A stretch of DNA of 64,000 nucleotides from Glycomyces xiaoerkulensis (GTDB taxonomy: Bacteria > Actinomycetota > Actinomycetes > Mycobacteriales > Micromonosporaceae). The stretch spans positions 124,001-188,000 of the forward strand of contig NZ_PGGV01000003.1 in assembly GCF_002798405.1 (NCBI RefSeq). Direction: 5' to 3'. The notes beneath the pieces are model-generated. The model saw only the letters and a program-made list of their open reading frames with translations. It made no database searches and was not told the origin of the DNA. Shown here one piece after another: positions 8,741 to 16,951 of this stretch; positions within the stretch are counted from its first letter, which is position 1, and each line of letters starts with the position of its first letter. Both the position numbers and the translations under genes were made by a program.

Positions 8741-9157
8741 ATGTACTCCTCAGATCTCCAATTGAAGATTCGCGTCGAGGGCATGCCGCCCGCCAAGCGG
8801 GAAGCGCTCTCGATGTTCAGTCCGCAGCATCCCCACCGAGACCGGTTGGCCGCGTTGCGCCGCGCCGCCCGCGAGGCCATGAGCACCGGAGTGTTCGACC
8901 CGTTCAGCCGCATCGACAGGATCGGGATGGAGGTCATCGTGGCCAACTCGGTCGGCGAGGTGTACGATGCCGCGGACTATCTGGGAGGCATAGCCGATGC
9001 GCTGCAGCCGCCTCCGTTGAACGTCCCAGACCTGAGCCACCTGGGCGATCTGGCCGACGTCACGGTCTACCCCGATGACGGCATGATCCACCGGGTCCAG
9101 TTCGAGCTGGTCGACGCGAAGTCGTCGGCGTACGAGGTCCGGCTCTGGAAAATCTGA
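8741..9157 (+). CDS. Hypothetical protein, weakly RusA-like
   Basis: 138 residues, soluble. The layout recalls RusA-type Holliday-junction resolvases: an N-terminal VEGMPPAKRE, a central EVYDAADYLGGIADALQ where RusA has D-x-DN-x(n)-DAL, and a C-terminal VTVYPDDGMIHRVQFEL resembling the DD-x-I strand. The central D-x-DN is degenerate here (DAAD), so activity is uncertain. The ATG at 8741 begins nine bases after the dehydrogenase stub. I see no prophage genes around it, and the resemblance is only by pattern. It converges on a secreted CBM2 protein gene. Confidence 0.6.
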   Translation: MYSSDLQLKIRVEGMPPAKREALSMFSPQHPHRDRLAALRRAAREAMSTGVFDPFSRIDRIGMEVIVANSVGEVYDAADYLGGIADALQPPPLNVPDLSHLGDLADVTVYPDDGMIHRVQFELVDAKSSAYEVRLWKI

Positions 9158-9160
9158 ACC

Positions 9161-9185
9161 GCGGCCGCCGGGCCGCCCCGGCCGC
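9161..9185. terminator. Hairpin between convergent genes
   Basis: GCGGCCG and CGGCCGC pair as a perfect 7-bp stem with an 11-base loop, right after the stop at 9157 and touching the stop codon of the opposing gene at 9185. It could serve both strands. Confidence 0.45.
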
Positions 9186-10504
9186 TAGACCGCCTCGCAC
9201 ACGCGGCCGTTGCCGTAGACCTCGATCGTCGGCGGCGGCTCGCTCGGCCCGGCGACCATGAAGCCGACCCGGACGGTGCCGCCGACGGGGACCGTGGTGT
9301 TCCACCGGAGACCGGTCATCTCGGCGGTGGAGCCGTTCTGCGTCCACTCGGCGTTCCAGGCCGTCCGGATCTCCTGGCCACCGGGGAAGGTGACGACGAT
9401 CCGCCATTCGTGCAGGTCCTCGACCAGCGGGGTGATGTCGACTTCTCCCACGTAGCCGTTCTCCCATGCCGAGGAGACGACGAACTCGTACTGGCAGTAG
9501 GGCTCGTCCTCCTCGGGGACGACGGGCTCGTAGAGCTGATTGGAGTCCTCGAGGCAGCGAGCGATGAGCCCTTCGGTGTCGAAGGCGCAGACCCGCGCCA
9601 CCACATAGTGGATGTCCACCGCGGAGCCGGGATCACTGGGCAGGAGGGTGTCGAACTCCGTCGTGCCCGGGACCGGGGAGACCGGAACCTCGTATTCCTC
9701 CACCACCGAATCGTGGTGGTTCAGGGCGAACACGACTCGCAGGTCCTCCCGGGGCAGGTCGATCGGGTCGCAGGTGCCGTCGGACTCGGCGAGTTCGGTG
9801 GCGGCCGTTCCGTCCACGCTCACCCGCTCGGTGCCGACCCACCGCAGCGCCGCCTCCACCGTGGCCCGGTGGCAGGCGTCGGGCAGGACGAACTCGTAGG
9901 AGTACGACTGCGCTTCACCGAGGTCGCCTTCGCGGTACACGGTGAACTCGTCGCCGCAGCGGTCGCTCCAGGTCGAGCCGTCGCTGCGCCGCTCCTGGCA
10001 CACCGCCACGGCGACGCGGTCGATCGGACCGGTCGCGGTCGGCGAGGTGAGGTCGAACCGGTAGTCGTGCGAGGATCCGTCCGCCCCGAACGGCTCGATG
10101 TGCCCGGCGACGGCTGACTCGCCCACGTAAGCGGTGAACTCGATGTGCCGGTCGGCCGGAATCACTGGCAGGCAGTATCCCGGGGCGCCGGGCGTCATGA
10201 GCACCAGGGCCTCGCCCGAGACCGCCACGCGGTAGTCCTCCTCGGCGGGGTGAGTGGAGACCCATCGAGCCTCGCCGGTCGTCTGGAAGAGGGTGCAGCC
10301 GTCCTCTCCGAGGTCGTCGGCCTCGAATGAGCGCGGCGGCGGTTCGGGGTGCTCGGCGCCGGCCGGGCTTGCGGCCGTGGCGGCCAGAAGCAACCCGGCG
10401 GCGAGGGCGAAGCCGATGCGGAACAAAGTGGACAAGCGGGCGCGTGCCGCGGAAGTCCAGATCTGGAAGCGCTCCCAGTCGAGCGCGTGCGTCCCTCGGG
10501 TCAT
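9185..10504 (-). CDS. Secreted protein with C-terminal family 2 carbohydrate-binding module
   Basis: 439 residues. The basic N-terminus runs into a hydrophobic stretch and a signal-peptidase site after SPAGA at about residue 50. The middle (60-330) is a Cys-containing, β-rich region of unknown function, probably three repeated domains. The last 105 residues look like a CBM2: it starts at CQYEFVVSSAWENGY, contains the surface tryptophans of the cellulose/xylan-binding face (WNAEWTQNG, GLRWNTTV) and ends in a cysteine. No catalytic domain is recognised. ATG 10504 is chosen because GGAGG lies five bases upstream. The in-frame ATG at 10516 has no comparable site. Confidence 0.8.
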   Translation of the reverse strand: MTRGTHALDWERFQIWTSAARARLSTLFRIGFALAAGLLLAATAASPAGAEHPEPPPRSFEADDLGEDGCTLFQTTGEARWVSTHPAEEDYRVAVSGEALVLMTPGAPGYCLPVIPADRHIEFTAYVGESAVAGHIEPFGADGSSHDYRFDLTSPTATGPIDRVAVAVCQERRSDGSTWSDRCGDEFTVYREGDLGEAQSYSYEFVLPDACHRATVEAALRWVGTERVSVDGTAATELAESDGTCDPIDLPREDLRVVFALNHHDSVVEEYEVPVSPVPGTTEFDTLLPSDPGSAVDIHYVVARVCAFDTEGLIARCLEDSNQLYEPVVPEEDEPYCQYEFVVSSAWENGYVGEVDITPLVEDLHEWRIVVTFPGGQEIRTAWNAEWTQNGSTAEMTGLRWNTTVPVGGTVRVGFMVAGPSEPPPTIEVYGNGRVCEAV

Positions 10505-10596
10505 TGCATCCTCCATGAGGCTCTAAATCGATGGATATAAATATCCCAGCACGTATGTCTACAGTCAACCCCGGTCGGGCCGGGCGGCGTCGCGGG

Positions 10597-11529
10597 TCAG
10601 GTGCGGAACGTCCGGCGGTAGGCGTCCGGAGGGACGCCGAGTCGCCGACTGAAGTGGCGGTGCAGCGTGGTGGCGGTGCCCATACCGGTACGCGAGGCGA
10701 TCTGCTCGACGGTCAGGTCCGAGGTCTCCAGCAGCTCCCGGGCGCGCCCGACCCGCTGTGTGAGCAACCATCGCAGCGGCGTAGTCCCGGTCACCGCATT
10801 GAAGTGCCGCGCCAGATTGCGTGGACTCATACCGGCCCGGCGCGCCAGGTCGCGCACGGTCAGGGGACGGTCGAGGCGCTCGAGGGTCCAGGAGATGAGG
10901 TCGGCGAGGACGTGGTCCCTGCCGTGGGAGACCGCCGCCGGGATGAACTGGGCCTGACCGCCCGGCCGGTGCGGAGGCACCACGAGGCTGCGCGCCAAGG
11001 CGTTGGCCACCGCGGCCCCGTGGTCCTTGCGCACCAGATGCAGGCAGAGGTCCAGACCGGCGGCCTTGCCGGCCGAGGTCAGCACGTCGCCCTCGTCGAT
11101 GTAGAGCACGTCCGGATCGACCCGCACGTCGGGGTACCGGTCGCGCAGCAGCGACGTGTGCGCCCAGTGCGTGGTCGCGCGCCGTCCGTCGAGCAGCCCG
11201 GCCTCGGCGAGCACGAACGCTCCCGTGCACAGCGACGCCACCCGGGCGCCGCCCCGGTGGGCCGCGCGAACGGCGTCGACCAGCGCCGGTGGAGGCGCTT
11301 CGAGGTCGTGGCAGGAGGGAACGATCACGGTGTCGGCTCGCGGAAGCGCCGCCAGGCCGGGTGCGATGCCCGCCGTCAGCCAGCCGCCGACCCGCGCCCC
11401 GTCCTCGCCGCAGACGGTGAAGTCGTACCAGGAGTCGGACAGCCCTCGGTCGGGGCCGAACACCTCGCAGGCGGCGGCGAGCTCGAACAGCGGGGTGCCG
11501 TCGGCGACGGCGAGGGCTATCGAGGGCAT
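10597..11529 (-). CDS. GlxA/FtrA-family transcriptional regulator (DJ-1/PfpI plus AraC HTH)
   Basis: 310 residues. The N-terminal two thirds is a DJ-1/PfpI-like sensor fold with the cysteine elbow VASLCTGAFVLAEAG. The C-terminal 100 residues hold two AraC-type helix-turn-helices, MSPRNLARHFNAVTG and VEQIASRTGMGTATTLHRHF. ATG 11529 starts directly with β-strand 1. A GTG 21 bases upstream is possible, but neither has a clear ribosome site. It is divergent from a reductase-like gene 71 bases away, which it probably controls. GlxA proteins generally activate or repress neighbouring catabolic genes; the ligand is unknown. Confidence 0.9.
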   Translation of the reverse strand: MPSIALAVADGTPLFELAAACEVFGPDRGLSDSWYDFTVCGEDGARVGGWLTAGIAPGLAALPRADTVIVPSCHDLEAPPPALVDAVRAAHRGGARVASLCTGAFVLAEAGLLDGRRATTHWAHTSLLRDRYPDVRVDPDVLYIDEGDVLTSAGKAAGLDLCLHLVRKDHGAAVANALARSLVVPPHRPGGQAQFIPAAVSHGRDHVLADLISWTLERLDRPLTVRDLARRAGMSPRNLARHFNAVTGTTPLRWLLTQRVGRARELLETSDLTVEQIASRTGMGTATTLHRHFSRRLGVPPDAYRRTFRT

Positions 11530-11600
11530 GTCCGAAACTGTACGGGACACGTCGCCTCGGACACTGGTGGCGGAGCGCCGTCCGGGCGATGCTGGGCGCC

Positions 11601-12536
11601 ATGAACGAACGAGTAGCGATCATGGGCGCGACGGGTCATACGGGCGGTTTCGTCGCGGCCGAACTGCATCGGCGGGGTCTGACGCCGGTTCCCTGCGGAC
11701 GCTCCACCGACCTGGACCGGGCTTTCCGCGGTGCCGACGCGGTGATCAACTGCGCCGGGCCGTTCGCGAGCACGGCCGATCCGGTGATCGGGTCCGCGAT
11801 CGGCGCCGGGATCCCCTATCTCGACGTCACCGCCGAGCTGGAGGCGGTGACCGACATCTTCGACCGGTACGCGGGGGCCGGCATTCCGATCGCACCGGCG
11901 GCCGCGTTCTTCGGCGGCCTGGGGGACCTGCTCGCCACCGCGGCGATGGGCCGGTGGCCGGCCGCCGAACGGCTCACCATCGCCTACGCGCTGAGCGGTT
12001 GGCGCCCTACCCCCGGCACCCGGGCGACCGGTCGTGTCTCGGCCGAACGCCGGGGCGGCCGGCGGATCGTCTACAGCGGGCGCCGACTCCGGTTCCGGAC
12101 GCGGGAGGCGCCCCGCACGGAGTGGTCCTTCCCGGCGCCGATCGGGTCCCGGCCGGTGGTCGGGGAGTTCACGACGGCCGACAGTGCGACCATTCCGACG
12201 CACCTGGATACACCGGAGATCGCCACGTACATGTCAAGCAACGCCGTCGACGACCTGCACGCGGCCGACGACTCGGGTCCGACCGCGGTGGACGAGCGGG
12301 GCCGGTCGGCGCAGACGTTCCTGGTCGAGGTCGTCGCGAGTTCGGAGGGGACCGAACGCCGCGCCTCCGCCGCCGGCCGGGACATCTACGCGGTCACCGC
12401 CCCGCTGGTGGTCGAGGCGGCGGTGCGGGTGCTGTCCGGGGAGGGCGACGCCGCCGGGGTCGCCTCGGTCGGCGCGCGTTTCGAAGCGAAGGACTTCCTG
12501 CATTCGCTCGCCCCCGAGCACCTGACTCTCGAGTAG
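11601..12536 (+). CDS. Saccharopine-dehydrogenase-like NAD(P)-binding protein
   Basis: 311 residues from ATG 11601 (an ATG 12 bases upstream gives four extra residues). The Rossmann motif GATGHTGGFVAAEL is at residues 8-21, NCAGPF marks the end of β4, and LDVTAELE follows, as in the trans-acting enoyl reductase/saccharopine reductase family. The rest is a mixed α/β catalytic domain. The family reduces or oxidises varied substrates, and no specific one can be read from the sequence. It is divergent from the GlxA-type regulator, suggesting control by it, and it ends 33 bases from the convergent LigD polymerase gene. Confidence 0.82.
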   Translation: MNERVAIMGATGHTGGFVAAELHRRGLTPVPCGRSTDLDRAFRGADAVINCAGPFASTADPVIGSAIGAGIPYLDVTAELEAVTDIFDRYAGAGIPIAPAAAFFGGLGDLLATAAMGRWPAAERLTIAYALSGWRPTPGTRATGRVSAERRGGRRIVYSGRRLRFRTREAPRTEWSFPAPIGSRPVVGEFTTADSATIPTHLDTPEIATYMSSNAVDDLHAADDSGPTAVDERGRSAQTFLVEVVASSEGTERRASAAGRDIYAVTAPLVVEAAVRVLSGEGDAAGVASVGARFEAKDFLHSLAPEHLTLE

Positions 12537-12569
12537 GCGGTGGCGCAGCGACCGAACGGCCGGGCCCGG

Positions 12570-13481
12570 CTAGCGTTCGAGCGCCTCCAGGCGGTCGCCG
12601 GCGGTGGTCGGCGCGGCGGCGTGCTCGTCGATGGCCGACCACGGGTCGGCCTTCTGCGCGAGCCGTTTGGCGATCGTGGCGGCGGTGTGGCCGTTCGGCG
12701 TGGACCGCCCGAGCTCGTTCCAGTCCAGCGGGGTGGCCACCGGGGCCCCGCGCCGGGAGCGCAGCGAGTAGGGGGTGATGAACGTCTGCCCGTAGGCGTT
12801 GCGGTTGACATCGAGGAAGATCCGGTCGCCGCGGCGCTCCTTCCGGTGCGCGGTGGTCAGCAGATCGGGGTCGCGCTCGGCGAGATGGTCGGCGATGCCG
12901 GCGGCCAGGTCGCGGACGAAACCGAAATCGGAGGACCGGTCGAGCGGCGAGACCACGTGGAAACCGCGTCCGCCGGTGGCCTGCACGAACGCGGTCAGTC
13001 CGAGCTCGCCGTACAGGTCCCGCAGTCGGCGCGCGATCCGGCGCAGCGTGTCCACCTCGGCGCCCGGAGGCGGGTCGATGTCGATCACCAGCCGGTCGGG
13101 ATGATCCGGTTTGTCTATGGTGGACAGCCAGACGTGGAACTCGATGGTGGCCTGGTTGGCCAGGTACACCATCGTAGCCGCGTCGTCGCACACCACGTGA
13201 TCGACCGAGCCGCCGGCGCGCTGCGGCATCTCGACCACGCGCAGCCATTCGGGGAAGTGGTCCGACGCCTCCTTCTGGTAGAAACCGTCGGCGTCGATCC
13301 CGTCCGGGTAGCGGCGCATCGTCAGCGGCCGGCCGGCGAGGTGCGGGAGCATCGCGTCGGCGACCGACCGGTAGTGCTCGATCACGTCGCCCTTGGCGAG
13401 GTGGTCGTCGGGGAAGAGCTCCTTGTCGAGTTTGGATAGGTCGATGTCACGGTCGGCTACGCGGATCGTGCGTGAAGCCAT
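12570..13481 (-). CDS. ligD: LigD-type DNA primase-polymerase (non-homologous end joining)
   Basis: 303 residues, the size of a stand-alone LigD polymerase domain. Metal-binding aspartates are in LVIDIDPPPG, the nucleotide-binding loop is TGGRGFHVVSPLDR, and the third acidic site lies in RIFLDVNRNAYGQT. The domain adds ribonucleotides and fills gaps at broken ends together with Ku and a ligase. ATG 13481 follows GAGGAG and begins one base after the stop of the phosphoesterase gene, so the two are co-transcribed. No ligase domain or ku gene is in the window. The LigD functions are thus split over separate genes, a known actinobacterial arrangement. Confidence 0.92.
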   Translation of the reverse strand: MASRTIRVADRDIDLSKLDKELFPDDHLAKGDVIEHYRSVADAMLPHLAGRPLTMRRYPDGIDADGFYQKEASDHFPEWLRVVEMPQRAGGSVDHVVCDDAATMVYLANQATIEFHVWLSTIDKPDHPDRLVIDIDPPPGAEVDTLRRIARRLRDLYGELGLTAFVQATGGRGFHVVSPLDRSSDFGFVRDLAAGIADHLAERDPDLLTTAHRKERRGDRIFLDVNRNAYGQTFITPYSLRSRRGAPVATPLDWNELGRSTPNGHTAATIAKRLAQKADPWSAIDEHAAAPTTAGDRLEALER

Positions 13482-13482
13482 G

Positions 13483-13857
13483 TCAGCTCCTCTCCCTCCG
13501 GACGTCCGCCGCCGGCTTGTCGATGCGCTCCCCGAGGTAGCGCGGGTGGCGCAGCATCCCGCCGCCGTACTCGCCTTCGGGGATCCGGCCCTCGAACCCG
13601 GTGTAGTCCAGCGGGTGGTCATCGGTGCGCTTCGCGAGCCGCTTGTCCGAGGGGTCGACCGAGGGGCCCTTCGGCACCGCCCAGGACACCAGAACGTCGC
13701 CGATCTGCAGCCGGAAGTCGAAGTGCGGCGTGGAGGCGTCGTGGCGCTGGATCACGAACCGGTCGCCGTCGCCGGGCCCCTGCCCGCCGGACGGCTCTCC
13801 GGAGCGGGACGGGTCCCGCTTCGACCGGTATTCCTCCAGCCTGTCGCCGCGTGCCAC
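13483..13857 (-). CDS. LigD-type 3'-phosphoesterase domain protein, shortened at the C-terminus
   Basis: 124 residues. The core of the LigD phosphoesterase domain is clear: FVIQRHDASTPHFDFRLQ carries the two His, Asp and Arg of the Mn site, DDHPLDYTGFEG holds the later His and Tyr, and IPEGEYGGG follows. Family members then normally continue with a V-x-x-WD-x-G strand and some 40 more residues. Here the sequence becomes MLRHPRYLGERI and stops after another 15 or so residues. Neither other frame restores the missing part. The start is GTG 13857. The protein trims 3' ends before joining in the family; whether this short form is active is uncertain. Confidence 0.85.
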   Translation of the reverse strand: MARGDRLEEYRSKRDPSRSGEPSGGQGPGDGDRFVIQRHDASTPHFDFRLQIGDVLVSWAVPKGPSVDPSDKRLAKRTDDHPLDYTGFEGRIPEGEYGGGMLRHPRYLGERIDKPAADVRRERS

Positions 13858-13932
13858 GGTGCGGAAGATACCCGGATCGCGACGTGGGCAAACGGATCCC
13901 TTGCGCGCCGCGGTCCCCGGTGACCGGTGCGG

Positions 13933-14646
13933 TCACGGGTTGGTCGCGAGGTAGACGGTGTTGGAGGCCCGGCCGCCGGTGAGCGGGTTGTCGAACCAGA
14001 TCCGCTCGGCCGCGACGTCGGTGAAGACGGCCTCCAGCACGGCGGTGTACTCGTCCTCGGGCGGCTCGTCGGACCACAGCGCGAAGGTGCCGCCGGGGAC
14101 GAGCCGGGCGGCCACCGCGCGCATGCCGCCGAGACCGTAGAAGGAGGAGTGGGAATGGTGGAGGACGCGGCGCGGGGCGTGGTCGATGTCGAGCAGGATC
14201 GCGTCGTGGCGCCGCTCGGGCTCGTCGGGGAAGAAGCCCTCGGGGCCGGTCACGGCGGCGAAGAAGTCGCCGTGGACGAGGTCGACCTGCGGGTCGGCGG
14301 CCAGCCCGGCGGTGTCGGGGATCAGCTCGCGCTCGTGCCATTCGATGACGGCCTCGGAGTATTCGACCACCGTGAGCGTCTCCACCCGGGGGTCCTCCAG
14401 GGCGGCGACGGCGGTGTAGCCGAGGCCGAGGCCGCCCACGACGACGTCGAAGTGGTCGCCGGGCGTGCGGGCCAGCGCGAGCTCGGCCAGTTGTGTCTCG
14501 GCGGCGGTGAACAGGCTCGACATCAGGAATTCGTCGTCGAGTTTCACCTCGTACACGTCGGTTTTGACCACCGGGTCGAACCTGCGTCGCAGGCTGAACT
14601 CTCCCATGGGAGTCGACTGCCAGTCCAGTTCCTCGAAGGCGTGCAT
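13933..14646 (-). CDS. Spermidine-synthase-like methyltransferase-fold protein
   Basis: 237 residues. The cofactor-binding strand VVVGGLGLGYTAVAAL at about residue 69, LTVVEYSEAVIEWHE and DAILLDIDHAPRR follow the Rossmann pattern of spermidine synthase/polyamine aminopropyltransferase relatives. It lacks the N-terminal β-hairpin domain of true SpeE, and the catalytic region reads DIDHAP rather than the usual DSTDP. Its substrate is therefore unknown. ATG 14646 follows a run of six G bases. It lies upstream of the repair genes on the same strand, 75 bases away, probably as an independent unit. Confidence 0.8.
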   Translation of the reverse strand: MHAFEELDWQSTPMGEFSLRRRFDPVVKTDVYEVKLDDEFLMSSLFTAAETQLAELALARTPGDHFDVVVGGLGLGYTAVAALEDPRVETLTVVEYSEAVIEWHERELIPDTAGLAADPQVDLVHGDFFAAVTGPEGFFPDEPERRHDAILLDIDHAPRRVLHHSHSSFYGLGGMRAVAARLVPGGTFALWSDEPPEDEYTAVLEAVFTDVAAERIWFDNPLTGGRASNTVYLATNP

Positions 14647-14844
14647 CCCCCCATCGAACCAGCCGGGAGCGCCCGCTCCGCACCGCCCCGCGCCCGCGCG
14701 GGCCCGGGCGTCGTCGCGACCCGGTGCAGTGGCTCTATGCACACAGCGCGAGCTGCTGAAACATATTTGTTGTCGTCATTGACAAATAGCTGCGGCGATG
14801 ATTAGCCTCACGTTCGAACCCTCAACATTCAAGGAGCTACCGAA

Positions 14845-15162
14845 ATGAGCGACGCAACCGCCATCCGCGGCGACCGCGGTGAGATGCTGGTCTCGACCGC
14901 CAGGGTCTTCACCGACCGTGCCGCCAGCTACGCCGACCTGCTCGCGCGCCACCTGGGGCGCAAGGTCGCCGTGGAGTCCCTGCCCGGCGGATACCGGATG
15001 GACTTCGGCTTCGGCGAAGGACTGCTCAACTACGGCCCCGACGGCCTGTCGCTCCTGGTCAGCGCCGGTGACGGCGCCTCGCTCACCCATCTGCGGGACG
15101 CCATCGGCGTCCACCTCGAACGCTTCGGCCACCGCGACAACCTGCGGGTGGCCTGGCGCTGA
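14845..15162 (+). CDS. DUF2218 family protein
   Basis: 105 residues, small and soluble. The pattern of early AxxYADLLARHLGRK, a central YRMDFGFGEGLL strand and the C-terminal LRDAIGVHLERFGHRDNLRVAW is that of DUF2218 proteins, which in actinomycetes often lie near siderophore-interaction or iron-uptake genes. No such gene is adjacent here. AAGGAG lies ahead of ATG 14845, and an AT-richer promoter region (14755-14830) precedes it. I searched that region for an iron-repressor box and saw only a partial half-site. The biochemical function is unknown. Confidence 0.85.
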   Translation: MSDATAIRGDRGEMLVSTARVFTDRAASYADLLARHLGRKVAVESLPGGYRMDFGFGEGLLNYGPDGLSLLVSAGDGASLTHLRDAIGVHLERFGHRDNLRVAWR

Positions 15163-15204
15163 CCGCGCCCGGCGGGAATAGGCCGGGACCGCTCATCGTT
15201 CAAG

Positions 15205-15222
15205 TAGATGCAAACGCATATA
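15205..15222. promoter_or_regulatory. Inverted repeat, candidate MarR operator
   Basis: TAGATGC and GCATATA are 7-bp arms with one mismatch around AAAC, 36 bases upstream of the luciferase-like gene whose operon encodes a MarR repressor. The position fits autoregulation (inference). Confidence 0.45.
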
Positions 15223-15258
15223 CATCGGTCCGCCGAGGCGGACGGAACGGGAGCCACG

Positions 15259-16443
15259 ATGCAGTTCGGAATCTTCTCGGTCAGCGACATCACGCGGGAC
15301 CCCGTGTCCGGCGTGACGCCGACCGAGGCGGAGCGGATCGACGCGATCGTCCGGATCGCGCGCAAGGCCGACGAGGTCGGGATGGACGTGTTCGCCATCG
15401 GCGAGCACCACAACCCGCCGTTCTTCTCCTCGTCGCCGACCACGCTGCTGGCCAACATCGCCGCCCAGACCGAGCGGTTGATCCTCACCACCGCGACCAC
15501 GCTCATCACCACCAACGACCCGGTGCGCATTGCCGAGGAGTACGCGATGCTCCAGCACCTGTCGCAGGGCCGGATGGACCTCATGATCGGCCGCGGCAAC
15601 ACCGCGCCGGTCTACCCGTGGTTCGGCCAGGACATCCGCCAAGGACTGCCGCTGGCGCTGGAGAACTACAACCTCCTGCACCGGCTCTGGCGTGAGGACG
15701 TGGTGGATTGGGAAGGCCAGTTCCGCACGCCCCTGCAGGGCTTCACCTCGGTGCCCCGGCCCCTGGACGACGTGCCGCCGTTCGTCTGGCACGGCTCGAT
15801 CCGGACCCCGGAGATCGCCGAGCAGGCCGCCTTCTACGGCAACGGCTTCTTCGCCAACCACATCTTCTGGCCCACCTCGCACTCGCTGCGGCTGATCGAC
15901 TTCTACCGCCAGCGGTTCGAACACTACGGCCACGGCACGAAGAAGCAGGCCGTCGTCGGACTCGGCGGCCAGGCCTACATCGCCAAGCGCTCGCAGGACG
16001 CCTATAAGGAGTTCCGGCCCTACTTCGACGAGGCACCCGTCTACGGCCACGGCCCGTCGCTGGAGGACTTCAGCACCATGACGCCGCTGTCGGTCGGCAG
16101 CCCGCAGGAGGTCATCGACAAGACCCTGACCTTCCACGACTCCTTCGGCGACTACCAGCGCCAACTGTTCCTGATGGACCACGCCGGCCTGCCGCTGAAG
16201 ACCGTCCTCGAGCAGCTCGACCTGCTCGGCGAGGAGGTCATCCCGGTCCTGCGCAAGGAACTGGACGCCCGGCGCGACCCGGAGTCGGCACCCGCGCCGA
16301 CGCACCGGGGCCTGACCGAGGCCAAGTACGGTGACAGGCCGGTACGCCGGCCGCGGCCCAACGCCAACCGCGGCGACAACGTCACCGGCGCCTCGCCCTA
16401 CCAGGACAGCGACGCCGAGGCCACCTATCCCAGCCTGACCTGA
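15259..16443 (+). CDS. LLM-class flavin-dependent monooxygenase (CE1758-like)
   Basis: 394 residues. It is a luciferase-like TIM barrel: β1 at MQFGIFSV, the flavin-proximal VFAIGEHHNPPFFSS, LTTATTLITTNDPVRIAEEYA, and LMIGRGNTAPVYPW. The extended Pro/Arg-rich tail after residue 340 is typical of this CE1758-like group. Such enzymes use reduced FMN and oxygen. The FMNH2 source is evidently the flavin reductase two genes downstream, and that pairing is established for CE1758/CE1759-type duos. The start is ATG 15259, since the open frame upstream lacks family similarity and GGGAG precedes this codon. The substrate is unknown. Confidence 0.9.
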   Translation: MQFGIFSVSDITRDPVSGVTPTEAERIDAIVRIARKADEVGMDVFAIGEHHNPPFFSSSPTTLLANIAAQTERLILTTATTLITTNDPVRIAEEYAMLQHLSQGRMDLMIGRGNTAPVYPWFGQDIRQGLPLALENYNLLHRLWREDVVDWEGQFRTPLQGFTSVPRPLDDVPPFVWHGSIRTPEIAEQAAFYGNGFFANHIFWPTSHSLRLIDFYRQRFEHYGHGTKKQAVVGLGGQAYIAKRSQDAYKEFRPYFDEAPVYGHGPSLEDFSTMTPLSVGSPQEVIDKTLTFHDSFGDYQRQLFLMDHAGLPLKTVLEQLDLLGEEVIPVLRKELDARRDPESAPAPTHRGLTEAKYGDRPVRRPRPNANRGDNVTGASPYQDSDAEATYPSLT

Positions 16444-16453
16444 GAAGGACGAC

Positions 16454-16951
16454 ATGACCCGCACCAGCAGCCGACTGGCCAACGACGCGTGGGAGGCACT
16501 GCTCACCGCGCACGCCGCGCTCATCAAGCATCTCGCCGCCGACCGGATCTGGCACGAGGTCACCATGCGCGAGTACGACGTGCTCTACACACTGTCCAAG
16601 TGCGACCGACCGACCCGGATCGGCGAGCTCAACCGCAACGTCCTGCTCAGCCAGCCCGCGCTGTCGCGACTGGTCGAGCGGCTCGCCGAACGGGGCCTGA
16701 TCGAACGCTCCGCCGATCCCGCCGACGGCCGCGGCGTCCGGCTCTCGCTCACCGAGGCCGGCCGCCTGCAGCAGCGCCGCGTCGGCGGCCGCCACGCCGT
16801 CGGCGTCGCCCGCGCGGTGGCCGCCGAACTCAGCGAAGAGGAGATGCGGCAGCTCGAGGCGATCTGCCGCAAACTCTCCGGCGCCGACCGCGCCGCCGGA
16901 CCGGACCGCAACGACACCGCCACGAGCGAACCCGAGGAAGTCACCACATGA
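16454..16951 (+). CDS. MarR-family transcriptional regulator
   Basis: 165 residues with a central winged helix-turn-helix: the segment TRIGELNRNVLLSQPALSRL followed by the wing SADPADGRGVRLSLTEAG. MarR proteins bind as dimers to short palindromes and release DNA on binding phenolic or oxidised ligands. It lies between the luciferase-like oxidase and its flavin reductase, with AGAAGGA upstream of ATG 16454 and an ATGA overlap with the next gene. It probably represses this operon through the inverted repeat at 15205-15222 (inference). Confidence 0.92.
   Translation: MTRTSSRLANDAWEALLTAHAALIKHLAADRIWHEVTMREYDVLYTLSKCDRPTRIGELNRNVLLSQPALSRLVERLAERGLIERSADPADGRGVRLSLTEAGRLQQRRVGGRHAVGVARAVAAELSEEEMRQLEAICRKLSGADRAAGPDRNDTATSEPEEVTT

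Noticed and set aside
14790-14825. Possible iron-repressor (DtxR/IdeR) box before the DUF2218 gene
   Set aside because: Only a half-site resembling TTAGCCT is present; no 19-bp palindrome can be built.
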